A program made the position numbers and the translations under genes. The notes below the pieces were generated by a model. It saw nothing but the letters and a program-made list of their open reading frames with translations, searched no databases and was not told the DNA's origin. A stretch of DNA of 22,303 nucleotides from a virus, in IMG/VR virus record IMGVR_UViG_3300017724_000100, positions 1 through 22,303 of that record, one strand, 5' to 3'. Positions 13,088 through 19,399 of the stretch are shown piece by piece. Every line of letters starts with the position of its first letter. Position 1 is the first letter of the stretch.

Positions 13088-13177
13088 AAAAAACCCCCTG
13101 TAAAAACAGGGGGTTAGAGGGTAGACACGGACTTTTGTAAGAGAGTCAATAAGAAGAGAGAGTTGTGTCTACCCTAT
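13088..13177 (-). ncRNA. Candidate small RNA with long hairpin and terminator
   Basis: Between the endolysin stop and the terminator lie a promoter (13183-13211) and then, right at the predicted start near 13176, an 11-bp perfect inverted repeat (13165-13175 with 13118-13128, AGGGTAGACAC and GTGTCTACCCT). Its 36-base loop is CU-rich on the RNA strand (ACUCUCUCUUCUU ... GACUCUCUUAC). A 10-bp terminator hairpin follows after two bases. No reading frame fits. The arrangement of promoter, structured body and terminator in about 90 bases is that of a bacterial small RNA. The loop could pair with the GA-rich ribosome binding sites used by several genes here. It could also be a 3' UTR element of the endolysin mRNA. 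Confidence 0.55.
13092..13115 (-). terminator. Rho-independent terminator
   Basis: A 10-bp perfect stem, AACCCCCTGT (13092-13101) with ACAGGGGGTT (13106-13115), and a 4-base loop. On the minus strand it runs into seven T. It ends transcription from the endolysin operon and from the candidate small RNA promoter, just before the SprT promoter. Confidence 0.95.
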
Positions 13178-13182
13178 AAACT

Positions 13183-13211
13183 ACAATAACTCATATTGAT
13201 TCGTTTGTCAA
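13183..13211 (-). promoter_or_regulatory. Promoter of the candidate small RNA
   Basis: TTGACA (13206-13211), 17 bases, TATTGT (13183-13188, four of six -10 positions). The next coding gene downstream lies beyond a strong terminator, so the only product would be the RNA at 13088-13177. Confidence 0.5.
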
Positions 13212-13217
13212 TATATT

Positions 13218-14075
13218 TTAGTTAAGTAATTCACCTAATGTAGCAGGCCCAGCGATACCATCTGCGACTAGTCCATTAGCAGACTGCCATTCTTTTAACG
13301 CACGTTCAGTGCCTGGGCCGAAGTCACCGTCTGCTGTGATACCTAATGCTTCTTGCATCATCACAACACCAACTGACTTCATACCTTTTCGCAATACTCC
13401 AATATCTTCTGGTGAAGGTTCTTCCACAAACTCATCTTCTGATTCGTGTTCTGATGCATCACTACCCAACATGTGTAGTGCTTCCTTCCAGTGATGGATA
13501 CGGTCTTCAAGGCCAATATAACCACCATTGATACGTTTAGTCATTGTTTTGATATCACCACTATCTGCATAACGGTTCAATTTGTTTTTGTTCCAGTACC
13601 AGATTGCAGACATAAGTGCAATCTCTTTGTCTTCTGAAACACTATCTGGATTATCAACAACGTCAACATCCATATCAGAGGCAAATGCACTATAGTTTGC
13701 TTTACCTGTCAACTGGATTGGGCCTCTGCCACGATACTTCCATCCATCACCAGATTCAGTATCACCATTATCCATACGATTTGCATAGACTACGTTAGCA
13801 ATCTTTTCTGGTTGTCTGTGATATGGTTCTGAATCTCTTGCGGCACGTTTGAAGTATTTGCCAAAGATTGCATCCAATGCTTTTGCACTGTAGTTTAGGT
13901 TTTCAGAGAATACTCTCCAACCACCACTTTCATGTCCACACTGAGCAATGAAAGATGCAATACGTTCTGGTGTATTGATTTCATACTTAGGGAACACTTC
14001 GTTCATTGCATCCACCCATCCATCAGGGTCTTTGCAGTTAGGAAAAAGTTCTTTGAACTGACTTGCTGTCAACAT
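13218..14075 (-). CDS. Endolysin: GH19 muramidase/chitinase-like plus PG-binding domain
   Basis: A 285-residue modular lysin. Residues about 1-200 are a glycoside hydrolase family 19 domain: IASFIAQCGHESGGWRVFSENLNYSA (catalytic Glu in GHESGGW, about residue 49), then YRGRGPIQLTGKANYSAFA and IWYWNKNKLNRYAD, the classic GH19 blocks. An acidic linker (SEHESEDEFVEEPSPED) follows, then a PG_binding_1 domain (LRKGMKSVGVVMMQEALGI...DGDFGPGTERALKEWQ...DGIAGPATLGELL). Phage enzymes of this type cut the peptidoglycan sugar backbone at lysis. There is no signal peptide, so it needs a holin; holin-like candidates lie at 3253-3882. Confidence 0.92.
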   Translation of the reverse strand: MLTASQFKELFPNCKDPDGWVDAMNEVFPKYEINTPERIASFIAQCGHESGGWRVFSENLNYSAKALDAIFGKYFKRAARDSEPYHRQPEKIANVVYANRMDNGDTESGDGWKYRGRGPIQLTGKANYSAFASDMDVDVVDNPDSVSEDKEIALMSAIWYWNKNKLNRYADSGDIKTMTKRINGGYIGLEDRIHHWKEALHMLGSDASEHESEDEFVEEPSPEDIGVLRKGMKSVGVVMMQEALGITADGDFGPGTERALKEWQSANGLVADGIAGPATLGELLN

Positions 14076-14077
14076 GA

Positions 14078-14533
14078 TTATTGACTCCTTTGATATTTGT
14101 CATTCCATCCAAAAGCTTCTTTTACTACATTATCAGAAAGTCCTTTGAATACCTTATGTAAGGATTTGTCTTTTGCGGCTATAATTAGTTCAGCCTCTGA
14201 GATATGCAAACCTTCAAGCATTTGAATGAACATATTTTCTTTCTTAAACGTAGGAAGAGCATTGTTACCACCTTTGATAAAATGATATAGTTTCCTTGAT
14301 TCTCTACGCAAGACAGTATGTTCAGTACCTTCTTCTGCTTCGTTTGCTTTGTATGGCACTTCCCCAGCTGGGATTGCCCATTCGATTTCTGGATCAAAAG
14401 AAGATTTAATAATCATCCTCAAAGAATCACAATCGTGTTCCTTTAGAATTTCTATCTTCTTGCCCTTTGTTTTTGCATTATGTACCCGCTTCAATATATC
14501 AGAAAGAAGTGGTGTAAAATTGTCTTTTGCCAT
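14078..14533 (-). CDS. DUF6433-like conserved phage protein
   Basis: A 151-residue protein from the ATG at 14533, with GGAG at good spacing; an upstream start would overlap rnh. The pattern KIEILKEHDCDSLRMIIKSSFDP, IPAGEVPYKAN, LYHFIKGGN, FIQMLEGLHISEAELIIAAKDK and VKEAFGW is the one I associate with DUF6433, a family common in T4-like marine phages with no proven function. It is soluble and mostly helical. It sits between rnh and the endolysin with almost no spacing, so the three form an operon. Confidence 0.7.
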   Translation of the reverse strand: MAKDNFTPLLSDILKRVHNAKTKGKKIEILKEHDCDSLRMIIKSSFDPEIEWAIPAGEVPYKANEAEEGTEHTVLRRESRKLYHFIKGGNNALPTFKKENMFIQMLEGLHISEAELIIAAKDKSLHKVFKGLSDNVVKEAFGWNDKYQRSQ

Positions 14534-14534
14534 T

Positions 14535-15395
14535 TTAAAAGTCTCCAATGTCATTCATAAGATTTCTCAATCTTTTTTGTATAAAATAATTTAGTAGTCC
14601 GGCCCGATTACCTTTTGGAGGCAATTCATATGCTTCTAGAATTCTCTCCGTCAAGTCACTTGGAATACACTCCAAATCAATAAGTATTTTGTTTCGTTGA
14701 TAGTTCCTCATCATATCTTCTGTACAATAATCAGATGGTTCTTGGTCTACCCAATTGTTCATCTTCTTCTTGGACAAAGGTTTCTGTCTTAGTTCATCAA
14801 CGAAAGTATTATCTGGTGATAAGAAATTAGGAATACCATCACTCCTATCACCTTTTAATACATGTTCTCTAATATATAGGTGAGGGTCTATACCACTCAC
14901 AAATTTCTTGAGAACTGGACTATACTGTTTAACAAAACTGTGTTTCTGTAATTGGATAAAGTCTTTATCACCAGATAAGATTAGAACCTTCTCAAATTCA
15001 TTAGGAGTTTTAGAGATGTGTTGAATAATGACAGCGATACAATCATCTGCCTCTGCACCTTCTACCTCTACTACTTTATATGGGAAGACTGTTTTAATCT
15101 CATCACGAATATTATTCAGTGTTTCAAAGATTGCATTCCAATCAAGTCCTGACTTTGCTCTATCCTTTTTACGATTAGCTTTGTAGTTTGGAAAATAATC
15201 TCTTCTCCAATACTTTTTGCTATCGTAACAAAGTACAAGTTCACCGTACTCTTTACCAAACCTAGAACGATACATTCTAAGCGAGTTCAGTACCATGTGT
15301 CGTACTAAGTCTTCATCAACATCGTTCTGATGTTTCGAACCAATCTGCATCATCAGGTTACTGATTGTTACTTGGTTCATATCAACTATTATCAT
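14535..15395 (-). CDS. rnh: RNase H / 5'-3' exonuclease (T4 rnh type)
   Basis: A 286-residue FEN-1/T4 RNase H-family nuclease (T4: 305) that removes RNA primers and adjoining DNA from lagging-strand fragments. Metal-site motifs run in order: MIIVDMNQVTIS at the start, YKANRKKDRAKS (about residues 71-82), VVEVEGAEADDCIAV (about 108-122), ILSGDKDFIQLQ (about 138-149) and GDRSDGIPNFLSPDN (about 182-196). The C-terminal helical region is complete. T4 carries rnh near 33, 59 and 32. Here it is upstream on the same strand with about 7 kb of other genes between. Confidence 0.93.
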   Translation of the reverse strand: MIIVDMNQVTISNLMMQIGSKHQNDVDEDLVRHMVLNSLRMYRSRFGKEYGELVLCYDSKKYWRRDYFPNYKANRKKDRAKSGLDWNAIFETLNNIRDEIKTVFPYKVVEVEGAEADDCIAVIIQHISKTPNEFEKVLILSGDKDFIQLQKHSFVKQYSPVLKKFVSGIDPHLYIREHVLKGDRSDGIPNFLSPDNTFVDELRQKPLSKKKMNNWVDQEPSDYCTEDMMRNYQRNKILIDLECIPSDLTERILEAYELPPKGNRAGLLNYFIQKRLRNLMNDIGDF

Positions 15396-15418
15396 AATTT
15401 TTCACCTTATTTTTAATC

Positions 15419-15447
15419 ATGCTATCATATATAAAACCAAATGTCAA
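15419..15447 (-). promoter_or_regulatory. Possible weak promoter for rnh
   Basis: TTGACA (15442-15447) with a 17-base spacer leads to TAGCAT (15419-15424), a poor -10. It starts 8 bases after the tRNA-Pro 3' end and about 25 bases before the rnh ATG. Confidence 0.35.
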
Positions 15448-15454
15448 TAGATTT

Positions 15455-15531
15455 TGGTCGGAGATGCTGGATTCGAACCAACGACCCTCTGCTCCCAAAG
15501 CAGATGCGCTACCAGACTGCGCCAATCTCCG
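15455..15531 (-). tRNA. tRNA-Pro(UGG)
   Basis: 77 bases with encoded CCA. The acceptor stem is CGGAGAT with ATCTCCG-type pairing. The anticodon arm is TCTGC-TTTGGGA-GCAGA (anticodon UGG). The T loop TTCGAAT is canonical. All arms pair well. Confidence 0.95.
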
Positions 15532-15540
15532 TATAATTTA

Positions 15541-15714
15541 TGTGTATGTGAGGGGAGTTTCAACGCTTTCGCTCCGCCCACACCTCACTAACGGCAAACA
15601 CAGTGCCGGCATACTTGCATCGGGTGATTTTATTTACTGTTAAGCGACACAGCTTCATCTTCATATGCCTCACCAACGGCATACTAGTTGGGCGCCACCC
15701 AACGGGTCTCCAAA
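15541..15714 (-). other. Structured non-coding stretch between a CDS and tRNA-Pro
   Basis: No convincing gene is present; the longest ATG frame is about 40 codons without family resemblance. The RNA strand holds hairpins: GTTGGG-TGGCG-CCCAAC (15687-15703), ATGCC-8 nt-GGCAT (15665-15682), CGGCA-7 nt-TGCCG (15592-15608) and GTGAGG pairing CCTCAC (15583-15588 with 15548-15553) around a GGAG...CTCC stem with an inner GC-GAAA-GC. The motif CCGTT(G/A)GTGAGG occurs twice (15668-15680, 15583-15595), with a third related copy, CCGTTGGGTGG, at about 15698-15708. It is more G+C-rich than its surroundings. It may be an unidentified regulatory or structured RNA. Confidence 0.45.
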
Positions 15715-16113
15715 TTATTCTTTATCATCTGCTCCAGTATTTTGGATGAGCTCTAAAAGGCCTTCCATATCAAAATCAGTATACATTCTACCAGTATCCA
15801 CATCCATATCTGTGGCAACAAACATATCTATAAGTCCTTGCATAGGATGTGATAGTCCCATGTCTTTATAAATTGTACACTTAACTACTTCGATTAGAAA
15901 TCCAATATTCTTAATAAAGTCTGGATCATCAACATCAACTTCGTTTTCACTCAGATTATGAATCAGATTAACAACCAATCCTTCAACAAGATGTTCTGCA
16001 AACTTCAAATCACTATGTAAATGGAGTGCCGTATCTGTTATGATAACTTTATTGTCATTACTTTTATGCATAGGAAACTGAATTATGTTACCATCTTTAT
16101 CTTTGTTTGACAT
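15715..16113 (-). CDS. Conserved acidic phage protein, unknown
   Basis: A 132-residue acidic protein. Its N-terminus is MSNKDKDGNIIQFPMHK. A helical middle (LKFAEHLVEGLVVNLIHNLSE) and DPDFIKNIGFLIEVVKCTIYKDMGLSHPMQGLIDMFV follow. The ending is DMDVDTGRMYTDFDMEGLLELI. The layout is familiar from T4-like cyanophage conserved proteins but I cannot name a function. Its ATG directly follows the stop of the upstream gene, so the pair is coupled. No membrane segment. Confidence 0.65.
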   Translation of the reverse strand: MSNKDKDGNIIQFPMHKSNDNKVIITDTALHLHSDLKFAEHLVEGLVVNLIHNLSENEVDVDDPDFIKNIGFLIEVVKCTIYKDMGLSHPMQGLIDMFVATDMDVDTGRMYTDFDMEGLLELIQNTGADDKE

Positions 16114-16611
16114 CTAAGCCTCTTTCATATCATCAGTCCATGTCGCACCGATATCAGGATAAAATACGCCAGGCGATCTCTTAGGTGTACCATCAGATTC
16201 ATATGCCATTGCAACACAACGATACTTAATTACATTCTGTTGATGTTCTCCATAAGCGGTATCTACATAATCACCATCACGCAAGTATCTCTGAAGATTT
16301 CGAATGTATCCCTCATGCATTGCAACACGAGCCTCTGCACCTTTAATCTTCCTACGAATATCTCCACGAGCAGAAGACAACAATTCTTTCTGCGTCTTAA
16401 TCCATGACTGTACTTTCTTCATACTCAAAGGGTCATCATCACCCTTTGCAACTACAGATGGATGTATACTCTTATATTGTGGGGGATTTTCTGCAAGTCG
16501 TTTTTCTCTTGCAAGAGCAAGACGTTCACCAGCGGCCTTCTTTTGTTCGGCCGTCATTGGTTTACGTTTCTTACGAGGTTTACTTACATTATCTACAGTC
16601 TTCCTTGACAT
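16114..16611 (-). CDS. Conserved basic phage protein, unknown
   Basis: A 165-residue protein with a very basic N-terminal third (KPRKKRKPMTAEQKKAAGERLALAREKRLAENP), a basic helix that could bind nucleic acid. A helical middle follows (SMKKVQSWIKTQKELLSSARGDIRRKIKGAEARVAMHEGYIRNLQRYL), then a compact tail with YGEHQQNVIKYRCVAMAYESDGTPKRSPGVFYPDIGATW. The ribosome binding site is AGGTGAGAT. It follows the bS21 gene by 10 bases. Conserved type in marine T4-like phages as far as I recall; no function assigned. Confidence 0.65.
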   Translation of the reverse strand: MSRKTVDNVSKPRKKRKPMTAEQKKAAGERLALAREKRLAENPPQYKSIHPSVVAKGDDDPLSMKKVQSWIKTQKELLSSARGDIRRKIKGAEARVAMHEGYIRNLQRYLRDGDYVDTAYGEHQQNVIKYRCVAMAYESDGTPKRSPGVFYPDIGATWTDDMKEA

Positions 16612-16621
16612 ATCTCACCTA

Positions 16622-16876
16622 TTAATAACCATTTTCATTTTGTTCTTTTAACAATTTGCGTTTCTGTCTACGAGTTGCAGCAGCCTTTTCTTTTCTGCGT
16701 TTCGTTCCTCTACTTTCAAAGAACGAGCGTTCTCGTAGTTCTTGAAACAAACCATCTCTGATTAGTTTCTTTTTTAGTACACGCATTGCACCATTAACAT
16801 CACCATTACGCACAACGACAGTTAGTCCTTGTAGTTGGTCTTTGTTATTCTTTTTCTTGTTTTTAAAGTCTTTCAT
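16622..16876 (-). CDS. rpsU: Ribosomal protein bS21 (phage-encoded)
   Basis: An 84-residue bS21 homologue (E. coli: 71). The core LTVVVRNGDVNGAMRVLKKKLIRDGLFQELRERSFFESRGTKRRKEKAAATRRQKRKLL aligns throughout with bS21 ([53 protein letters not shown]). A basic N-terminal extension (MKDFKNKKKNNKDQLQG) is extra. bS21 binds the 30S platform near the anti-Shine-Dalgarno region and helps initiation. Phage copies, known from pelagiphages, are thought to replace the host protein and bias translation to phage mRNA. It lies next to tRNA-Arg and upstream of a basic unknown gene. Confidence 0.93.
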   Translation of the reverse strand: MKDFKNKKKNNKDQLQGLTVVVRNGDVNGAMRVLKKKLIRDGLFQELRERSFFESRGTKRRKEKAAATRRQKRKLLKEQNENGY

Positions 16877-16893
16877 AATTTCCTCTGTTCGAT

Positions 16894-16970
16894 TGGCCTG
16901 CCCTGCAAGATTCGAACTTGCGACCTACTGCTTAGAAGGCAGTTGCTCTATCCAGCTGAGCTAAGGGCAG
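16894..16970 (-). tRNA. tRNA-Arg(UCU)
   Basis: 77 bases with encoded CCA. The acceptor stem is CTGCCCT with AGGGCAG. The D arm is GCTC-AGCTGGATA-GAGC. The anticodon arm is ACTGC-CTTCTAA-GCAGT (anticodon UCU, reading AGA). The T loop TTCGAAT is canonical. AGA is a favoured Arg codon in A+T-rich phage genes. Confidence 0.96.
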
Positions 16971-16987
16971 AATAATCAACCCAGCTG

Positions 16988-17395
16988 TTACTTATTAAAT
17001 TGTAGTTGATATTGTCTACCACTATGATAGAATGTCACAACACTATGAGAATAAACTTCGACTACTTCTTCTTCATATCGTGTCTGAATATGACACACAC
17101 GTTGAACTTGTCCTTTTTTATTCCCTGCCTTATCAGCACCAATGATACCACCCAAGATTGCACCAGCAGCTGCACCCTTGTCATTACCACCAATTACTTT
17201 ACCAGAAACACCACCAAGTAACATTCCTAGAAATGCGCCCTCTCCAGCGTTTCCACCACCAACAGTTCGGTTTTCACAAACCTCTACATTGTATGGTACA
17301 CGGTTCACAACCGTTTTGTTGAAATCTTGCACAGTCTCAGCAATTGCTGATGTTGATGCAAACATCATTCCGATAGTCACTAACGTCTTTTTCAT
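16988..17395 (-). CDS. Secreted glycine-zipper envelope protein
   Basis: A 135-residue exported protein. The signal peptide is MKKTLVTIGMMFASTSAIA. A glycine-zipper pair spans about residues 46-92 (GGGNAGEGAFLGMLLGGVSG, GGNDKGAAAGAILGGIIGADKAG), as in the 17-kDa surface antigen/SlyB type of 2TM outer-membrane proteins. The C-terminus is beta-like (VCHIQTRYEEEVVEVYSHSVVTFYHSG). Two cysteines flank the zipper. There is no lipobox. The start overlaps the end of the small gene at 17400 region (AAGGACTGATAAAATG). A phage-made envelope protein could alter the host outer membrane or exclude other phages; this is inference. Confidence 0.8.
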   Translation of the reverse strand: MKKTLVTIGMMFASTSAIAETVQDFNKTVVNRVPYNVEVCENRTVGGGNAGEGAFLGMLLGGVSGKVIGGNDKGAAAGAILGGIIGADKAGNKKGQVQRVCHIQTRYEEEVVEVYSHSVVTFYHSGRQYQLQFNK

Positions 17396-17399
17396 TTTA

Positions 17400-17543
17400 T
17401 CAGTCCTTAATTTCCATTACAAATTCACCAGTACCAAATAGTTCATATCCTTTATCACATTTGGTAATCTTCACATAAGTTTCCAATACCTCACACATTT
17501 CTTTTGCAGCGAGAATTGCCTCTTCAATAGATTTATATATCAT
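17400..17543 (-). CDS. Small protein, unknown
   Basis: A 47-residue protein starting at the ATG at 17543 and ending in KD just before the glycine-zipper gene. It reads MIYKSIEEAILAAKEMCEVL then ETYVKITKCDKGYELFGTGE and a short end. A helix followed by a beta hairpin is likely, with two cysteines. The ribosome binding site (GAAAGG) is rather far from the start. Its last codons provide the AAGGA for the next gene, so translation is probably coupled. No family recognised. Confidence 0.55.
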   Translation of the reverse strand: MIYKSIEEAILAAKEMCEVLETYVKITKCDKGYELFGTGEFVMEIKD

Positions 17544-17579
17544 TATCAATTTTTGTACCTTTCACCTTGATACAGGCTA

Positions 17580-17786
17580 CTACATTGACTTTACTTTGTC
17601 AAGAGGTATTAGCTCCTTTTCTCCATTATCATCAGTTTTAACTTGGATATAATTCCCATTCTCTAAAGTATCAAGAGTGTGTTCGATAATATCCTCAACT
17701 TTTTCTTTTCTTCCCTTCCATACTCCAAAGTAGTAAAACCCTGCCAAGCATAAAACGGAAATGATCGAGTGTTCAATAGCTGTCAT
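17580..17786 (-). CDS. Small membrane-anchored protein, unknown
   Basis: A 68-residue protein with an N-terminal transmembrane helix (about residues 6-24, HSIISVLCLAGFYYFGVWKG). A cytoplasmic-looking acidic part follows (VEDIIEHTLDTLENGNYIQVKTDDNGEKELIPLDKV). A T4-type late box lies 32 bases upstream of its ATG, so it is probably a late gene. Topology recalls small conserved anchors of T4-like marine phages; function unknown. Confidence 0.65.
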   Translation of the reverse strand: MTAIEHSIISVLCLAGFYYFGVWKGRKEKVEDIIEHTLDTLENGNYIQVKTDDNGEKELIPLDKVKSM

Positions 17787-17817
17787 TTATTTCTCCAGTA
17801 TTATAATATCTCTAAAG

Positions 17818-17825
17818 TATTTATA
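17818..17825 (-). promoter_or_regulatory. T4-type late promoter box
   Basis: An exact TATAAATA on the minus strand, 32 bases upstream of the ATG at 17786 and just after the stop of the preceding gene. It would drive the small membrane protein and the glycine-zipper gene late. Confidence 0.65.
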
Positions 17826-17830
17826 GAACA

Positions 17831-18010
17831 CTATCCAACCAGTTCAACTTCATCTGCGTATTCCTTTTCAAAATCATCGACAAGTTTCTTCTTTTTAGCA
17901 AGAAGAGATTCGACAGCATTCAATGCTCCACGTTTCTCATCAGACGCACCCTCATCCATAGCAATCAACAAAGATTCTAGGACACTAATATCTTCTAAAA
18001 CTTCAACCAT
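17831..18010 (-). CDS. Small acidic helical protein, unknown
   Basis: A 59-residue protein: MVEVLEDISVLESLLIAMDE, then GASDEKRGALNAVESLLAKK and a charged end DDFEKEYADEVELVG. It is strongly helical with a heptad-like pattern. The ATG overlaps the stop of the gene at 18010-18345 (TAATG), so the two are translationally coupled. No membrane segment or cysteine; family not recognised. Confidence 0.6.
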   Translation of the reverse strand: MVEVLEDISVLESLLIAMDEGASDEKRGALNAVESLLAKKKKLVDDFEKEYADEVELVG

Positions 18011-18345
18011 TATACAGTTCCTCTCACATAGGTTATCGGATTGACAACCTTCATATATTTCAATTTGAATTCAAAATGTTCTTTACTGAACTCATCATCC
18101 ATATCAAAGTCCTCACAGAACTTATCATAGGTCATAACTTGACTTGGAAATTCTTTCCAATCAATATGGTTTTCCATACCGATTGCAGCGACAAATGCCA
18201 TTGCATCCTGTTCTCTGTCCACACCTTCTACGATGTAGTCAGTACCGCCTTTGAATTTCCAGTAGGCGTTCCCATCATCAAACTTGCCGTTTCCAGCGTG
18301 AGCGCCATAGTTTTCCATAGCTTGGGTCATAACAACAAATTTCAT
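18010..18345 (-). CDS. Conserved small phage protein, unknown
   Basis: A 111-residue protein beginning MKFVVMTQAMENYGAHAGNG, followed by FDDGNAYWKFKGGTDYIVEG, a helical AMAFVAAIGMENHIDWKEF and an acidic FCEDFDMDDEFSKEHFEFK. It recalls conserved unknowns of T4-like marine phages. It is first behind a strong promoter (18374-18402), with GAGGAGAGAAT as ribosome binding region. Expression is therefore likely early and independent. No function can be given. Confidence 0.65.
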   Translation of the reverse strand: MKFVVMTQAMENYGAHAGNGKFDDGNAYWKFKGGTDYIVEGVDREQDAMAFVAAIGMENHIDWKEFPSQVMTYDKFCEDFDMDDEFSKEHFEFKLKYMKVVNPITYVRGTV

Positions 18346-18373
18346 AACGATTCTCTCCTCATCTTTCTATTTC

Positions 18374-18402
18374 ATAATACATGTTTTAATAACAAATGTC
18401 AA
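18374..18402 (-). promoter_or_regulatory. Early promoter of the repeated family
   Basis: TTGACA (18397-18402), 17 bases, TATTAT (18374-18379). The upstream GTGC and the spacer start TTTGTTATTAAAACAT match the promoters near 13063 and 19428, with a damaged palindrome. Confidence 0.8.
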
Positions 18403-18417
18403 GCACTTTTTTAAATT

Positions 18418-18750
18418 TTATTCAACCCTATCGTGGATTGCAAGCGCACCATAGAAGGGCGTACCCATCATTTCTTCAACCTTATCACTGAACCGTGAGT
18501 CAGATGTTGAACCGTAATGTCCACCCATCATAGTCCATGAACCTTTTTCAATCTCAGCAGTAGGCACGATATGAACAATTGTCCTACCCATAATATTCCT
18601 TGAAACCAACTGAGCGGCAGGATAATCATCACTTGGATTAAAAGGGCCATCTACGTTTTCAATACAAAGGCCTTGAATATCACCAGAGGTAACTCCACCA
18701 TTTGTACAGTCCCATTTACCATTTTTATAAACTTCAATATGTAAACCCAT
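18418..18750 (-). CDS. Conserved small phage protein, unknown
   Basis: A 110-residue protein: MGLHIEVYKNGKWDCTNGGV, GLCIENVDGPFNPSDDYPAA, VSRNIMGRTIVHIVPTAEIE and GGHYGSTSDSRFSDKVEEMM. It is beta-rich with glycine turns and two cysteines. The ribosome binding site AAGGAGAGAGATT is excellent. It closes the small-gene run that starts at 19363. I cannot assign a family. Confidence 0.65.
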   Translation of the reverse strand: MGLHIEVYKNGKWDCTNGGVTSGDIQGLCIENVDGPFNPSDDYPAAQLVSRNIMGRTIVHIVPTAEIEKGSWTMMGGHYGSTSDSRFSDKVEEMMGTPFYGALAIHDRVE

Positions 18751-18761
18751 AATCTCTCTCC

Positions 18762-18947
18762 TTAGTCGTAAGTTATCTGTGCTGCATAATCAATTCGATC
18801 AAACTCAGCTTCAAGTTCTGCAATTCGTTCTTTGCATTTCATTTTTGCGAAACCATTACCTGGCGTCTTTTTCGTAATCTTCTCTATAGACTTCAACATG
18901 TCTGTAAAGAAATTATATTCATTTTGAATTTTTGTTATATAATCCAT
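18762..18947 (-). CDS. Small helical protein, unknown
   Basis: A 61-residue protein, largely helical and charged: MDYITKIQNEYNFFTDMLKS, IEKITKKTPGNGFAKMKCKE and RIAELEAEFDRIDYAAQITYD, split by a Pro-Gly break so that two helices could form a hairpin. It lies 4 bases downstream of the preceding gene and 11 upstream of the next, in one operon. No recognisable family. Confidence 0.55.
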   Translation of the reverse strand: MDYITKIQNEYNFFTDMLKSIEKITKKTPGNGFAKMKCKERIAELEAEFDRIDYAAQITYD

Positions 18948-18951
18948 AATA

Positions 18952-19146
18952 TTATCTTTTCACCCATGTCTCGAAATTTACACCAGACCAAACAAAACCT
19001 TGTTCTATCTTGTAGACTTCATAGGCCTCTAATACTGTAATAGTATCATCAAATCCATTGTCCAACATCTCAACTAATTCTTCTACAGTTTTGCCAAAGA
19101 ACTTTGCACGTTTATTTAAAACTGTCATTGCACCTTTAATTTTCAT
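18952..19146 (-). CDS. Small protein, unknown
   Basis: A 64-residue protein. The N-terminus is basic (MKIKGAMTVLNKRAKFFGKT). An acidic helix (VEELVEMLDNGFDDTITVLEAYEVYKIEQ) follows, then an aromatic end (GFVWSGVNFETWVKR). The order of a basic helix and an acidic helix could suggest a small helix-turn-helix-like fold, but this is weak. A second in-frame ATG (MTVLN) is a possible start. Confidence 0.55.
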   Translation of the reverse strand: MKIKGAMTVLNKRAKFFGKTVEELVEMLDNGFDDTITVLEAYEVYKIEQGFVWSGVNFETWVKR

Positions 19147-19150
19147 AATA

Positions 19151-19363
19151 TTATCCTAACCATTTTACATTATTATTATCAAGGATGATATCACGAACCT
19201 GTTCACGGTCAAAACTATCACCACAGTAATCAACACCATCTGTATTGATATGTTTCTGAACAGCTTCAACAATCATCAATTTAGTCATACCCTTAATAGG
19301 ATATATACCTTCATTTTCATTGTAGAAACTATCAACATAATTTACAAAATCTAAATCTACCAT
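19151..19363 (-). CDS. Small acidic protein, unknown
   Basis: A 70-residue protein from the ATG at 19363, chosen because AAGGAG lies 8 bases upstream; a GTG at 19372 would leave no room for it. Sequence blocks are MVDLDFVNYVDSFYNENEGI, YPIKGMTKLMIVEAVQKHIN, and DREQVRDIILDNNNVKWLG. It is first behind the promoter at 19400-19428 and probably expressed early. No family recognised. Confidence 0.6.
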   Translation of the reverse strand: MVDLDFVNYVDSFYNENEGIYPIKGMTKLMIVEAVQKHINTDGVDYCGDSFDREQVRDIILDNNNVKWLG

Positions 19364-19399
19364 TCGAATCACTCCTTAATTTCTCTATCTTACCTATAC

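Noticed and set aside
13118-13175. CRISPR-like or attachment-site repeat, because of the 11-bp inverted copies
   Set aside because: Only one inverted pair exists, with no direct repeats or spacers and no integrase gene in the window. The promoter and terminator context favours an RNA hairpin.
15548-15685. Possible roughly 40-codon gene on the minus strand (ATG at about 15683) in the structured region
   Set aside because: No ribosome binding site, no family resemblance, and the region is better explained by paired RNA segments.
15541-15714. Glutamine riboswitch (glnA or downstream-peptide type), considered because I recall these from pelagiphages
   Set aside because: The conserved core sequences of those motifs, as I remember them, are not present; only generic hairpins are visible.
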